From contig JAIENF010000557.1 in NCBI GenBank assembly GCA_019751575.1, positions 1 to 8,278 on the forward strand: a stretch of DNA of 8,278 nt, read 5' to 3'. The notes under the pieces were generated by a model that worked only from the letters and a program-made list of their open reading frames with translations, did not search any database and was not told the DNA's origin. Position 1 is the first letter of the stretch, and each line of letters starts with the position of its first letter. Origin of the DNA: Burkholderiales bacterium. Its GTDB lineage: Bacteria; Pseudomonadota; Gammaproteobacteria; Burkholderiales; CAIKXV01. Below are positions 1 to 6,150 of this stretch, piece by piece. Made by a program: the position numbers and the translations under genes.

Positions 1-31
1 GGCGCCCCCGGCGCCCCCGGCGCCCCCGGCG
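1..31 (+). repeat. 9-bp tandem repeat in the metG linker
   Basis: Three exact copies of GGCGCCCCC (1-27) and the first four bases of a fourth. Read in the metG frame they encode Ala-Pro-Pro units in the flexible linker before the tRNA-binding domain. The array may continue to the left of the window. A second, looser repetition (GCAGCGCCGTCG-type, ~54-82) follows in the same linker. Confidence 0.85.
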
Positions 32-439
32 GCCGCAGCGGCCACAGCCGCAGCCAGCGCCAGCGCCGTCGCAGCGCCGTCGAAGACGGCAACGGCCACG
101 CCTGCCGCCCCCGGCACGATCGGCATCGAGGATTTCTCCCGCATCGACCTGCGCATCGCGCGCATCGCCCATGCCGAGAAGGTCGACGGCGCGGACAAGC
201 TGGTGAAGATCACGCTGGACCTCGGTGGCGAGCAGCGCACCGTGTTCGCCGGCATCAAGTCGGCCTATGCGCCCGAATCGCTGGTCGGCAGGCTCACCGT
301 GGTGGTCGCCAACCTCGCCCCGCGCAAGATGAAGTTCGGCGTGTCCGAAGGCATGATCCTGGCCGCGAGCGGCGAAGGGCCGGGAATCTTCCTCCTCTCG
401 CCCGATGACGGCGCCCTGCCCGGCATGAAGGTCAAGTAG
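1..439 (+). CDS. metG: Methionyl-tRNA synthetase, C-terminal tRNA-binding domain (5' partial)
   Basis: The reading frame is open at the left edge (codons begin at base 2) and ends with TAG at 437-439. The first ~35 visible residues are an Ala/Pro/Ser/Thr linker. About 105 residues of OB-fold tRNA-binding domain (Pfam tRNA_bind type) follow, beginning [16 protein letters not shown] and carrying the hallmarks [32 protein letters not shown] and a terminal PGMKVK. In bacterial MetRS this appended domain binds tRNA non-specifically and supports dimerisation; the catalytic Rossmann core and anticodon-binding domain would lie upstream. A free-standing Trbp111/CsaA-like protein is the alternative, but the long Ala/Pro linker running in from upstream favours fusion to the synthetase. 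The ATG at 203 is an internal Met, not a start. The sulP start lies 5 bp downstream, so the two genes may be co-transcribed. Confidence 0.9.
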   Translation, partial: APPAPPAPPAAAAATAAASASAVAAPSKTATATPAAPGTIGIEDFSRIDLRIARIAHAEKVDGADKLVKITLDLGGEQRTVFAGIKSAYAPESLVGRLTVVVANLAPRKMKFGVSEGMILAASGEGPGIFLLSPDDGALPGMKVK

Positions 440-444
440 CCGCG

Positions 445-2136
445 ATGGCTGCCTGGGCCCGGTTCCGCCCGAAGCTGCTCGACAGCATGGGCGGCTACGA
501 CGGGTCGCGGTTCGGCACCGACGTGGTTGCCGGCATCACCGTCGGCGTCCTCGCGCTGCCGCTGGCGATGGCCTTCGCGATCGCCAGCGGGATGAGCCCG
601 GCGTCCGGCATCGTCACCGCGATCGTCGCGGGCCTGATCGTGTCGGTGTTCGGAGGCTCCCGGGTCCAGATCGGGGGGCCGACCGGCGCCTTCATCGTGA
701 TCGTCTACGGCATCGTCATGCAGTACGGCGTGGCCAACCTGCTGATCTGCACGATGATGGCCGGCGTGATGCTGCTCGCCATGGGACTCGCGCGGCTGGG
801 CACCTGGATCCGCTTCATCCCGATCTCGGTGATCAGCGGGTTCACCAAGGGCATCGCCGTGCTCATCCTGCTGTCCCAGGTGAAGGAATTCCTCGGCCTC
901 GAGATCGACGCGCTGCCGGCGGAGTTCTTCGGCAAGATCGAGGCGCTCTGGTCGGGGCTGCCGACCTTCAACCCGCAGAGCGTGATGCTGGGCGTCGCCT
1001 GCGTGATCCTGATCGTGCTCTGGCCGAAGCGCTGGCGCATCGTGCCCAGCCCCGTGGTCGCGCTGGTCGCAGGCACGGCGCTGGCCGCGGCGCTCGGGCT
1101 CGATGTCGAGACCATCGGATCCCGGTTCGGGGGCATCCCGTCCGGCCTGCCGCCGTTCGCGCTGCCCACGGTGTCGTTCTCGGAACTCGGGCCGCTGTTC
1201 GCACCGGCGTTCACCATCGCACTGCTCGGCGCGATCGAGTCCCTGCTGTCGGCGACGGTGGCCGACAACATGATCGACGACCGGCACGACCCGAACCAGG
1301 AACTGATCGCCCAGGGGCTGGCGAACCTCGCGGCACCGCTGTTCGGCGGTTTCTGCGCCACCGGGGCGATCGCGCGCACCAGCACCAACGTGCGCATGGG
1401 CGGGCGCAGCCCGGTCGCCGGCATCGTGCATGCGCTGACGCTGCTGCTGGTGGTGCTGGTGGCCGCGCCCGCGGCCCGCTACATCCCGCTCACAGTGCTG
1501 TCGGCGATCCTGCTGGTGGTTGCGTGGAACATGGGCGAATGGAGCGAGTTCAGGCACCTGCGCCGCTACCGGTTCAACTACCAGGCGGTGCTGCTGGCGA
1601 CCTTCGTGCTGACCGTGATCTTCGACCTGACGGTCGCGGTGCAGGCAGGCCTCGTGCTGGCGGCGGTGTTCTTCATCACGCGCATGTCGGGGCTGACGCA
1701 GGTACGCGAGGTCCTCGGCCCTGCGGACGGGGTCGACCCGTCACCGACGGCAATGCCGGAGGCGACGCGGCCGGTGCGCGTGTACGAAGTGTTCGGGTCG
1801 CTCTTCTTCGGCGCGGCGAACAAGATCGAGCCACTGCTCGCGCTGGCCGAACCGGCACATCCGGCGAAGGTGATCGTGCTCGACATGCAGAAGCTGATCA
1901 ATGTCGACACCACCGGCCTCGACATGCTGGCCACGCTGCACCGCAAGCTGGCGCGCAACGGCAAGCGGCTGTTCATCGCGGGGGCCAATGCACAGCCCCG
2001 CTCCCTGTTCGAGCGTTCCGGTTTCGCCGCCACGCTCGGCGCGGACCATTTCTTCGAAGACGTCGCCAGCGCGCGGCGACGTGCCGATGCCTCGAGCGAT
2101 GGCGCGCCGGCGACGGGTGCACCCGGGCCGGCCTAG
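445..2136 (+). CDS. SulP (SLC26-type) anion transporter with C-terminal STAS domain
   Basis: 563-residue inner-membrane transporter, a normal length for bacterial SulP proteins. Residues ~20-425 are the multi-helix Sulfate_transp domain: the N-terminal RFGTDVVAGITVGVLALPLA stretch (22-41), the signature QIGGPTGAF (75-83), then AIESLLSATVADNM, NQELIAQGLANLAAPLFGG and the ATGAIARTSTN segment. Residues ~444-545 form a STAS domain with the regulatory loop around D488-TTG and a kept hydrophobic strand VIVLDM. The family moves sulfate, bicarbonate or C4-dicarboxylates (DauA/YchM). The NxELxxQGLxN segment resembles DauA, but substrate cannot be decided from sequence alone. The ATG is 5 bp after metG; an AAGG at 428-431 is the only SD-like sequence and is rather distant (13 nt). 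No carbonic anhydrase or sulfur-assimilation gene adjoins it to hint at substrate. The stop overlaps that of the convergent kinase gene. Confidence 0.93.
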   Translation: MAAWARFRPKLLDSMGGYDGSRFGTDVVAGITVGVLALPLAMAFAIASGMSPASGIVTAIVAGLIVSVFGGSRVQIGGPTGAFIVIVYGIVMQYGVANLLICTMMAGVMLLAMGLARLGTWIRFIPISVISGFTKGIAVLILLSQVKEFLGLEIDALPAEFFGKIEALWSGLPTFNPQSVMLGVACVILIVLWPKRWRIVPSPVVALVAGTALAAALGLDVETIGSRFGGIPSGLPPFALPTVSFSELGPLFAPAFTIALLGAIESLLSATVADNMIDDRHDPNQELIAQGLANLAAPLFGGFCATGAIARTSTNVRMGGRSPVAGIVHALTLLLVVLVAAPAARYIPLTVLSAILLVVAWNMGEWSEFRHLRRYRFNYQAVLLATFVLTVIFDLTVAVQAGLVLAAVFFITRMSGLTQVREVLGPADGVDPSPTAMPEATRPVRVYEVFGSLFFGAANKIEPLLALAEPAHPAKVIVLDMQKLINVDTTGLDMLATLHRKLARNGKRLFIAGANAQPRSLFERSGFAATLGADHFFEDVASARRRADASSDGAPATGAPGPA

Positions 2137-2143
2137 GCCGGGT
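2121..2143. other. Palindrome spanning two overlapping convergent stop codons
   Basis: CCGGCCTAGGCCGG (2128-2141) is a perfect 14-bp palindrome centred on CTAG at 2133-2136. The plus-strand sulP stop TAG is 2134-2136 and the minus-strand kinase stop TAG is 2135-2133, so each gene uses three of the same four bases. An alternative pairing, ACCCGG (2121-2126) with CCGGGT (2138-2143), gives a hairpin with an 11-nt loop. Either could act as a symmetric transcript end, but neither is followed by a T-run, so a terminator role is only a suggestion. Confidence 0.6.
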
Positions 2144-3548
2144 CCAGCATCCGCAGCCATGCCCGTACGTCGGCGACCACCCCTGCGAGCTGTTCCAGGC
2201 GATAGGGCTTCGAGAGGAACCCGTCCATGCCTGCGGCAAGGCAGGCCTGGCGATCTTCCTCGAACGCATTGGCGGTGAGCGCGAACACGCGCGGCTGGCG
2301 GCCGAGCGGCAGCGCCCGCATGCGCCGGGTCGACTCCAGGCCGTCCATGCGCGGCATGCGCATGTCCATCAGCACGAGGTCATAGCGGCCGCAGACGACC
2401 TTCTCGAGCGCCACCTCGCCGTCCTCGGCCACTTCAGCATCCAGTCCCAGTCGCGCGAGCAGCGCACAGGCGATCGTACGGTTGATCTCGTTGTCCTCGA
2501 CCACGAGCACGCGAAGCGATCGCGTGTCGCCCGGGGATGCTGGCATGGACGCCGGGGCGGGCTCGGCGTCGGCTGCCTGCGCGACCGCCGCCTGCGCGCG
2601 CCAGCACATCCGGAACACGGAGCCTTGCCCGGGGATGCTCTCGACCTCGAGCGAGCCGTGCATCAGCCCGGCGATCCGGCGGCAGATCGCCAGTCCCAGG
2701 CCGGTGCCGCCATACTCGCGAGCCGTGCTTGCATCGGCCTGGGTGAACGGCTCGAACACGGTTTCCAGGCGATGCGAGGGGATGCCGATGCCGGTGTCCT
2801 CGACCGTGAACTCGACCGGCAGCCAGCCTTCGGCGTCGGGCGGGCCTGCAGCCAGGCGCACGGCAACGCCGCCCTGGGACGTGAACTTCACCGCGTTGGA
2901 CGCCAGGTTGAGCATCACCTGCCTCAGCCGCATGTCGTCCCCCACCAGCCGCGTGGGCACCGCAGGGTCGACGCGCACGTCGAAGTCGATGCCGCGCGCG
3001 CCGGCTGTGGGCCGCATCAGCGAATCGATGCTGGCCAGCGACCGCCGGGGATCGAACGGACGCGATTCGAGCACGAGACGTCCCGCATCGATCTTCGACA
3101 GGTCGAGGATGTCGTTGATGATCGACAGCAGCAGCTCGCCGCTGGCGCGGATCGTTTCGGCATGGGCCTGCTGCTCGGGCGCAAGCGGGGAGTCGAGCAG
3201 CAACTGCACCGCGCCGATCACGCCGTTCATGGGCGTGCGCAGTTCATGGCTCATCGTGGCCAGGAAGTTCGTCTTCGCACTCAACGCCTCGTTTGCACGC
3301 AGGACCGCGGACTCCATTTCGCGGGTGCGCGCCTCGACCTGTTCCTCGAGCGAGCCGGCCAGGCGCGTCAGGGCCTGGTTGGCTTCATACAGTTCCAGGC
3401 TGCGGGTCTCCAGCAGTGCCTCGGCCTGGCGCCGCGCCTCGCGCTCGCGCAGGGCGCGGCGCTCGAGCCGTGCGATCGTGGCCGTCGTGTCTCCGGCCGC
3501 CCTGTCTTCAGCCGGCGGGGGCATGCGGCCCGCGTCGGCGTCGCTCAC
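2133..3548 (-). CDS. Soluble hybrid histidine kinase (HisKA-HATPase_c-REC), probable H-NOX partner
   Basis: 471 residues with no transmembrane segment and no recognisable PAS/GAF/HAMP sensor. Residues ~22-92 are a charged, heptad-like probable coiled coil. HisKA: H-box FLATMSHELRTPMNGVIG with phospho-acceptor H101. HATPase_c: N-box with N214/N218, G1 D251-TGIGIP, F-box FEPF (265-268), G2 GGTGLGLAI (280-288). An Ala/Pro linker (~316-343) leads to a REC domain (~345-466) with acidic pocket E351/D352, phospho-acceptor D395 in LVLMDMRMPRMDG, T425 and K447. All catalytic residues are present. The start is GTG at 3548-3546, overlapping the H-NOX stop as GTGA, which implies translational coupling. 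In Shewanella and Vibrio, NO-bound H-NOX inhibits its adjacent kinase (HnoK-type); by analogy this kinase takes its input from the upstream H-NOX protein. An Hpt protein or response regulator needed for output is not in the window. Confidence 0.92.
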   Translation of the reverse strand: MSDADAGRMPPPAEDRAAGDTTATIARLERRALREREARRQAEALLETRSLELYEANQALTRLAGSLEEQVEARTREMESAVLRANEALSAKTNFLATMSHELRTPMNGVIGAVQLLLDSPLAPEQQAHAETIRASGELLLSIINDILDLSKIDAGRLVLESRPFDPRRSLASIDSLMRPTAGARGIDFDVRVDPAVPTRLVGDDMRLRQVMLNLASNAVKFTSQGGVAVRLAAGPPDAEGWLPVEFTVEDTGIGIPSHRLETVFEPFTQADASTAREYGGTGLGLAICRRIAGLMHGSLEVESIPGQGSVFRMCWRAQAAVAQAADAEPAPASMPASPGDTRSLRVLVVEDNEINRTIACALLARLGLDAEVAEDGEVALEKVVCGRYDLVLMDMRMPRMDGLESTRRMRALPLGRQPRVFALTANAFEEDRQACLAAGMDGFLSKPYRLEQLAGVVADVRAWLRMLDPA

Positions 3549-4087
3549 TGCAGCACCAGGGTGAACCGGCTGCCGTCCGCATGGGTCGGACCCAGCGGCA
3601 CGCGCTGGACGTGGACGCCGCCGCCGAAACGCTCGACGCAGGCATCGATCAGGCCGTGCGCGAGCGCATCCAGGCAGCGCGGTGACCGATAGTCGAGCAC
3701 CAGGGTCTGCGCATCGGGACGACTGATCTTGAACACAGGCAGTTCCGCGTCGGGGTAGAGCTTGCGGACCTCCACGTGGATCACCGCCTCTATCCCTGCC
3801 AGCATCGAGAACGCGTCAGCGTGCCCGTCGACGAAACGAGGGTAGGAACCGGCCAGCGAACCGAACAGTCCGCGTCCGAACCATTGCAGCACGTCATCGG
3901 GCGGCTGCCCTGTCCGTGCCGACAGCGCCACCACCAGACTGACCATCTCCCGATGGTCGTAGGTACCTACGGAGGTATAGGCGCCGCCGGAGGGCAGGTC
4001 GCACGATTCGACCAGCTCATCCACGAGCGCCGGAGACCATGTGCGCTCTACCAGTTCGAGGAACTCCGTAAAGACCATGCCTTTCAT
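3545..4087 (-). CDS. hnoX: H-NOX (heme NO-binding, HNOB) sensor protein
   Basis: 180-residue stand-alone H-NOX domain, the usual bacterial length (~180-190). It begins MKGMVF like most family members, has the GGAYTSVGTYDHREM segment (34-48), and contains IHVEVRKLYP, in which H104 aligns with the proximal heme ligand (H102 of the Thermoanaerobacter protein). P117 matches the conserved heme-distorting proline, and Y133-R-S-P-R137 is the YxSxR motif that clamps the heme propionates. The position matching the distal O2-stabilising Tyr140 is L142, so an NO rather than O2 sensor is inferred. Most of the C-terminal Cys/His zinc site of Shewanella/Vibrio homologues is absent. A longer in-frame extension upstream exists, but the ATG at 4087 is chosen for the canonical MKG start and the GGAG Shine-Dalgarno 5 nt before it. 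Its TGA stop overlaps the kinase GTG start by 4 nt. Cytoplasmic. Confidence 0.93.
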   Translation of the reverse strand: MKGMVFTEFLELVERTWSPALVDELVESCDLPSGGAYTSVGTYDHREMVSLVVALSARTGQPPDDVLQWFGRGLFGSLAGSYPRFVDGHADAFSMLAGIEAVIHVEVRKLYPDAELPVFKISRPDAQTLVLDYRSPRCLDALAHGLIDACVERFGGGVHVQRVPLGPTHADGSRFTLVLQ

Positions 4088-4092
4088 GCGCG

Positions 4093-4096
4093 CTCC
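4093..4096 (-). promoter_or_regulatory. Ribosome binding site of the H-NOX gene
   Basis: GGAG on the minus strand with a 5-nt spacer to the ATG at 4087. It fixes the start at MKGMVF and argues against the longer upstream extension of the same frame. Confidence 0.7.
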
Positions 4097-4145
4097 GTTC
4101 CGCCTGCAAGATGACAAGGCGTGATCGGCACGGCCGCCCGCAACT

Positions 4146-4305
4146 TTAGCGCAGCGCGGACAAAGGCGGCTCCTCCATCGCCTGCGCATCCGCGCGGAAA
4201 CGCCCGACGCGAGGGGACGGCGAGTGCTTCGAGGAACACGCCGGCCTTGCACCCGGGGGCGCCCAGTTCGGGATGGGACGTCAGGACGAACCGCACCCTC
4301 TTCAT
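4146..4305 (-). pseudogene. Remnant of a DJ-1/PfpI-family (type 1 glutamine amidotransferase-like) gene
   Basis: From the ATG at 4305 the minus strand reads MKRVRFVLTSHPELG, then GCKAGVFLEALAVP. This matches, by memory of the family, the N-terminus of DJ-1/PfpI proteins of the Hsp31-like group (VLTSH--LG-TG-KTGF-LEE-A-P). After ~31 residues similarity in that frame stops, and a neighbouring frame reads RFRADAQAMEEPP before TAA at 4148-4146. That resembles the RRF-ADAEA- segment found some 40-45 residues further on in full-length homologues. The simplest reading is an internal deletion with frameshift plus loss of the C-terminal ~two-thirds, including the nucleophile-elbow Cys. A good SD (GAGGA, 4317-4313, 7-nt spacer) survives. 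The first frame stays open to TGA at 4086-4084, giving a 73-residue ORF that overlaps the H-NOX ATG as ATGA. Family assignment rests on a short match. Confidence 0.6.
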
Positions 4306-4312
4306 CGGAGCG

Positions 4313-4317
4313 TCCTC
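4313..4317 (-). promoter_or_regulatory. Surviving Shine-Dalgarno of the DJ-1/PfpI remnant
   Basis: GAGGA on the minus strand, 7 nt before the ATG at 4305. Its retention means the 73-codon residual frame ending at 4084 could still be translated into the H-NOX start. Confidence 0.5.
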
Positions 4318-4358
4318 GCGGGTGGTGGGTCGATGGACTCCACCCTGCGGGGATCGTG

Positions 4359-4408
4359 CCTGCCGGCCAGGCAGGACTCCGCCGTTGCCGGTGTCGTCCT
4401 GCCTGCCC
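4359..4408 (-). other. Inverted repeats with two mutually exclusive hairpins downstream of the PhoX gene
   Basis: CAGGCAGGAC (4368-4377) pairs perfectly with GTCCTGCCTG (4396-4405), giving a 10-bp stem with an 18-nt loop. The same central segment (GGCAGG, 4370-4375) can instead pair with CCTGCC (4359-4364), giving a 6-bp stem with a 5-nt loop. It starts about 40 nt after the PhoX stop in the direction of transcription. There is no T-run, so it is not a classical intrinsic terminator; transcript-end protection or attenuation ahead of the H-NOX operon are alternatives. Confidence 0.5.
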
Positions 4409-4423
4409 GCGACGGCCGTTGCC

Positions 4424-4443
4424 GCGGGTTGCTGCGGGTTGCT
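4424..4443. repeat. 10-bp direct tandem duplication
   Basis: GCGGGTTGCT occurs twice in a row, ending two bases before the PhoX stop codon (TAA on the minus strand, 4448-4446). Probably a slippage duplication in non-coding DNA. Confidence 0.8.
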
Positions 4444-4445
4444 GC

Positions 4446-6056
4446 TTACAGCGGACCGGCACCCCACGGACCCGAGATCGCGAACGTGGTGCCCGGGGTG
4501 TAGAGGTTCACGAACAGCACGCGCCCGGTCGGATCGAAGCAGGCACCCGCGAACTCGGCCCCCAGTTGCGCCGGCGGCGGGGTACCGCCGTTGACGAACT
4601 TGCCGAGCGCGCGCGCGCCGGCGAGCACGTCGGAGGTCTCGTTGTTCTCGCAGAACGCATAGGCATCGCCACCGGCGGTGAGGCCGGTCAATCGCGCGCC
4701 GAAGGTCTCGCCGTTGAAGCTGAACGTGCCACCATCCTCGCACAGCAGGATGCCGCCCTTCGGGCTGACCGTCACGTTGTCCGGGTTGTTGCCGACCTGC
4801 GACGAGAACTGCGGCACCGCATAGATGCAGGTCAGTTGCTGGCTGTCCAGGTCGAGTTCCCAGACCGCACCGTCACCCTGGCCACGCCGTCCGGGTGGCG
4901 TCTGCCGGTTCTGCAGTCCGGTCGCGGTATCGACGATGTACATCTTCCGGTTCCAGTACCAGATGCCTTCGCCGCGGCTCATGCGCAGGCAGCCCGCGTC
5001 CCAGGCCTGGGCGAACGGGCCGGTCAGCGCAGCAGTGCCGGGGGCGGGGCCGCTGCCGGACGGCCCGAAGTCGGGGAAGTTCGAACGCAGCACGGGCTCG
5101 GCGTCGGGATCGGCGATGTCGACCCATTCCAGCCGGTAGGTGTCGCCGACCGCAGCGACGATCAGGTCGGCGTTCGGCATGCCGATGACACGGGCTGCCT
5201 GCAGCCGGCCGCCCTGCTCGAGCGAACCCGGGCCGCCCGGGGTGACCAGCGGGATGTAGCGATAGAAGCCGGCGGCGTTGCGGTTGTCCTCGGTCTCGTA
5301 GACGATGCCGGTGACAGGGTCGACTGCGACCGCTTCATGCACCAGCCGGCCCATGCCGATGATCGGCACGCCGGTCGTGGTCGCGGCGTCCGCGCGCACT
5401 TCGAACACATACCCATGCTTCTTGCCGCCGAAGCTGGAGACATTGGCCACCGTCTCTTCGCAGGTCAGCCAGGTTCCCCAGGGCGTCGCGCCGCCGGCGC
5501 AGTTGCCCAGCGTGCCGCCGAGGCTCGGGTAAGACTCGACGAAGTTGCCGTCGCGGAACACGAGGTTGGTGGTGCCGCCGGCGGCAAAGCCGTTGACGCC
5601 GTTGAGGTTGGGTGTACCGACCGGAAAGGTCGACCCGGCCGGCACCACGTAGTTGCCGATGTCGTAGCGGGCCGGTGCCGCGATCGTCGCCGGACCGACG
5701 CCAAGTTCATGGTTTCGCACCAGGGTGATCTCGGTCGAGCGCCCGACCCTGCGGCTGCGGATCACCGCCATGCCGTCATGGTTGCCGGGCGTCGCACCGC
5801 CGGTGGTCATCGGATCGGCAGTCCAGCCATGGCTCTTGTACGTGAAGCCCTTCGGCAGCTTGAGCAGGGGCAGGCCGGTCACCAGGTCGTTCACCGGGGC
5901 GATCGGACCATACGGGCTGGGCACCAGTGCGGACGGGCCTGCGGCGTGCGCATGCTTTGCATGCAGGCCGGCCAGTGATGCGACGAACGGTGCGGCAGCG
6001 ATCGATGCGCTGCTCTGGATGAACGAGCGGCGGCTCTTGCGGATGTCGGCAACCAT
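4446..6056 (-). CDS. PhoX/DUF839-family alkaline phosphatase-like protein, Tat-exported
   Basis: 536 residues. The N-terminus is a twin-arginine signal: SRRSFIQSS (8-16), a hydrophobic stretch (~17-30), and an AHA-A-type cleavage region near 36-39. The mature part is a PhoX (former DUF839) beta-propeller-type domain. Recognisable blocks are RNHE (114-117), TPWGTWLTCEET (191-202) containing the family's metal-ligand Cys (C199) and Glu, GRLVHEAVAVDPVTG (237-250 region), RGEGIWYWNRKMYIVDT (361-377), DNVTVSPKGGILLCEDG (426-442) and GRVLFVNLYTPGTTFAISGP (511-530). Characterised PhoX enzymes are periplasmic or secreted Fe/Ca-dependent phosphomonoesterases; the Cys, HE and RxE positions look intact. 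Whether this protein is a true phosphatase is inference, because many DUF839 members are uncharacterised. Start ATG with AAGGAG 6 nt upstream. It is a paralogue of the partial gene at 6815-8278, with the PEP-CTERM gene between them. No Pho box was recognised in the short 94-bp upstream gap. Confidence 0.9.
   Translation of the reverse strand: MVADIRKSRRSFIQSSASIAAAPFVASLAGLHAKHAHAAGPSALVPSPYGPIAPVNDLVTGLPLLKLPKGFTYKSHGWTADPMTTGGATPGNHDGMAVIRSRRVGRSTEITLVRNHELGVGPATIAAPARYDIGNYVVPAGSTFPVGTPNLNGVNGFAAGGTTNLVFRDGNFVESYPSLGGTLGNCAGGATPWGTWLTCEETVANVSSFGGKKHGYVFEVRADAATTTGVPIIGMGRLVHEAVAVDPVTGIVYETEDNRNAAGFYRYIPLVTPGGPGSLEQGGRLQAARVIGMPNADLIVAAVGDTYRLEWVDIADPDAEPVLRSNFPDFGPSGSGPAPGTAALTGPFAQAWDAGCLRMSRGEGIWYWNRKMYIVDTATGLQNRQTPPGRRGQGDGAVWELDLDSQQLTCIYAVPQFSSQVGNNPDNVTVSPKGGILLCEDGGTFSFNGETFGARLTGLTAGGDAYAFCENNETSDVLAGARALGKFVNGGTPPPAQLGAEFAGACFDPTGRVLFVNLYTPGTTFAISGPWGAGPL
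4930..4977. repeat. 48-bp near-identical block shared by the two PhoX paralogues
   Basis: Positions 4930-4977 and 7275-7322 match at 47 of 48 bases and in the same orientation; the single difference is C versus G at the 18th base. The block encodes the RGEGIWYWNRKMYIVD active-site-like motif. The copies are direct repeats about 2.3 kb apart. Confidence 0.85.
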
Positions 6057-6062
6057 GGAGGT

Positions 6063-6068
6063 CTCCTT
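6063..6068 (-). promoter_or_regulatory. Ribosome binding site of the complete PhoX gene
   Basis: AAGGAG on the minus strand, 6 nt before the ATG at 6056. It supports the start that places the RR motif at residues 9-10. Confidence 0.75.
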
Positions 6069-6096
6069 CAGGATTCAGTGTGTTCGACAGAACGGG

Positions 6097-6119
6097 AAAG
6101 GGGCGCCACTGGCGCCCCT
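6097..6119 (-). terminator. Intrinsic-terminator-like hairpin after the PEP-CTERM gene
   Basis: AGGGGCGCC (6099-6107) and GGCGCCCCT (6111-6119) form a perfect 9-bp, nearly all-GC stem with a 3-nt ACT loop, 32 nt past the PEP-CTERM stop. On the minus-strand transcript the stem is followed by only three U's (UUUCCC), so termination may be partial. The next gene's ATG is just 40 nt downstream, leaving little room for a separate promoter; read-through is therefore likely to matter. Confidence 0.7.
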
Positions 6120-6150
6120 CCCTCTCAGTGCTTCCGCAGTTCTGGACGCG

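Larger units (their letters stand above)
4088..4445. other. 358-bp stretch between the PhoX gene and H-NOX, no intact gene recognised
   Basis: This gap separates two minus-strand genes. From the PhoX side it contains a 10-bp tandem duplication, overlapping inverted repeats (4359-4408), about 40 bp with nothing recognised, an SD-like GAGGA, and the decayed start of a DJ-1/PfpI-type gene. The remainder (4088-4145) must hold the leader of the H-NOX operon. I could not identify a convincing -35/-10 pair or a recognisable NsrR/FNR-type operator for that operon. Confidence 0.6.

Noticed and set aside
265..1557. 430-codon open frame on the minus strand opposite the SulP gene
   Set aside because: The translation is His/Arg/Asp-rich low-complexity sequence with no domain, lying fully antisense to a clear SulP gene. 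Such long shadow frames are expected in GC-rich DNA.
1524..3692. 722-codon open frame on the plus strand across the SulP end and the kinase
   Set aside because: Antisense to the kinase, whose H, N, G1, F, G2 and REC motifs are unmistakable. The plus-strand product is compositionally biased and motif-free.
4088..4160. TTGCGG/TTGTCA-like -35 candidates for an H-NOX promoter
   Set aside because: No acceptable -10 box at a plausible distance; too weak to report as a promoter.
4088..4462. N-terminal extension of the H-NOX gene to an upstream start
   Set aside because: The extension is Arg-rich and runs through the DJ-1 remnant and repeats. MKGMVF at 4087 is the canonical H-NOX start with its own SD.
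4224..5978. 584-codon open frame on the plus strand opposite the PhoX gene
   Set aside because: Shadow of the PhoX gene; Arg/Gly/Ala/Val-rich with no recognisable family.
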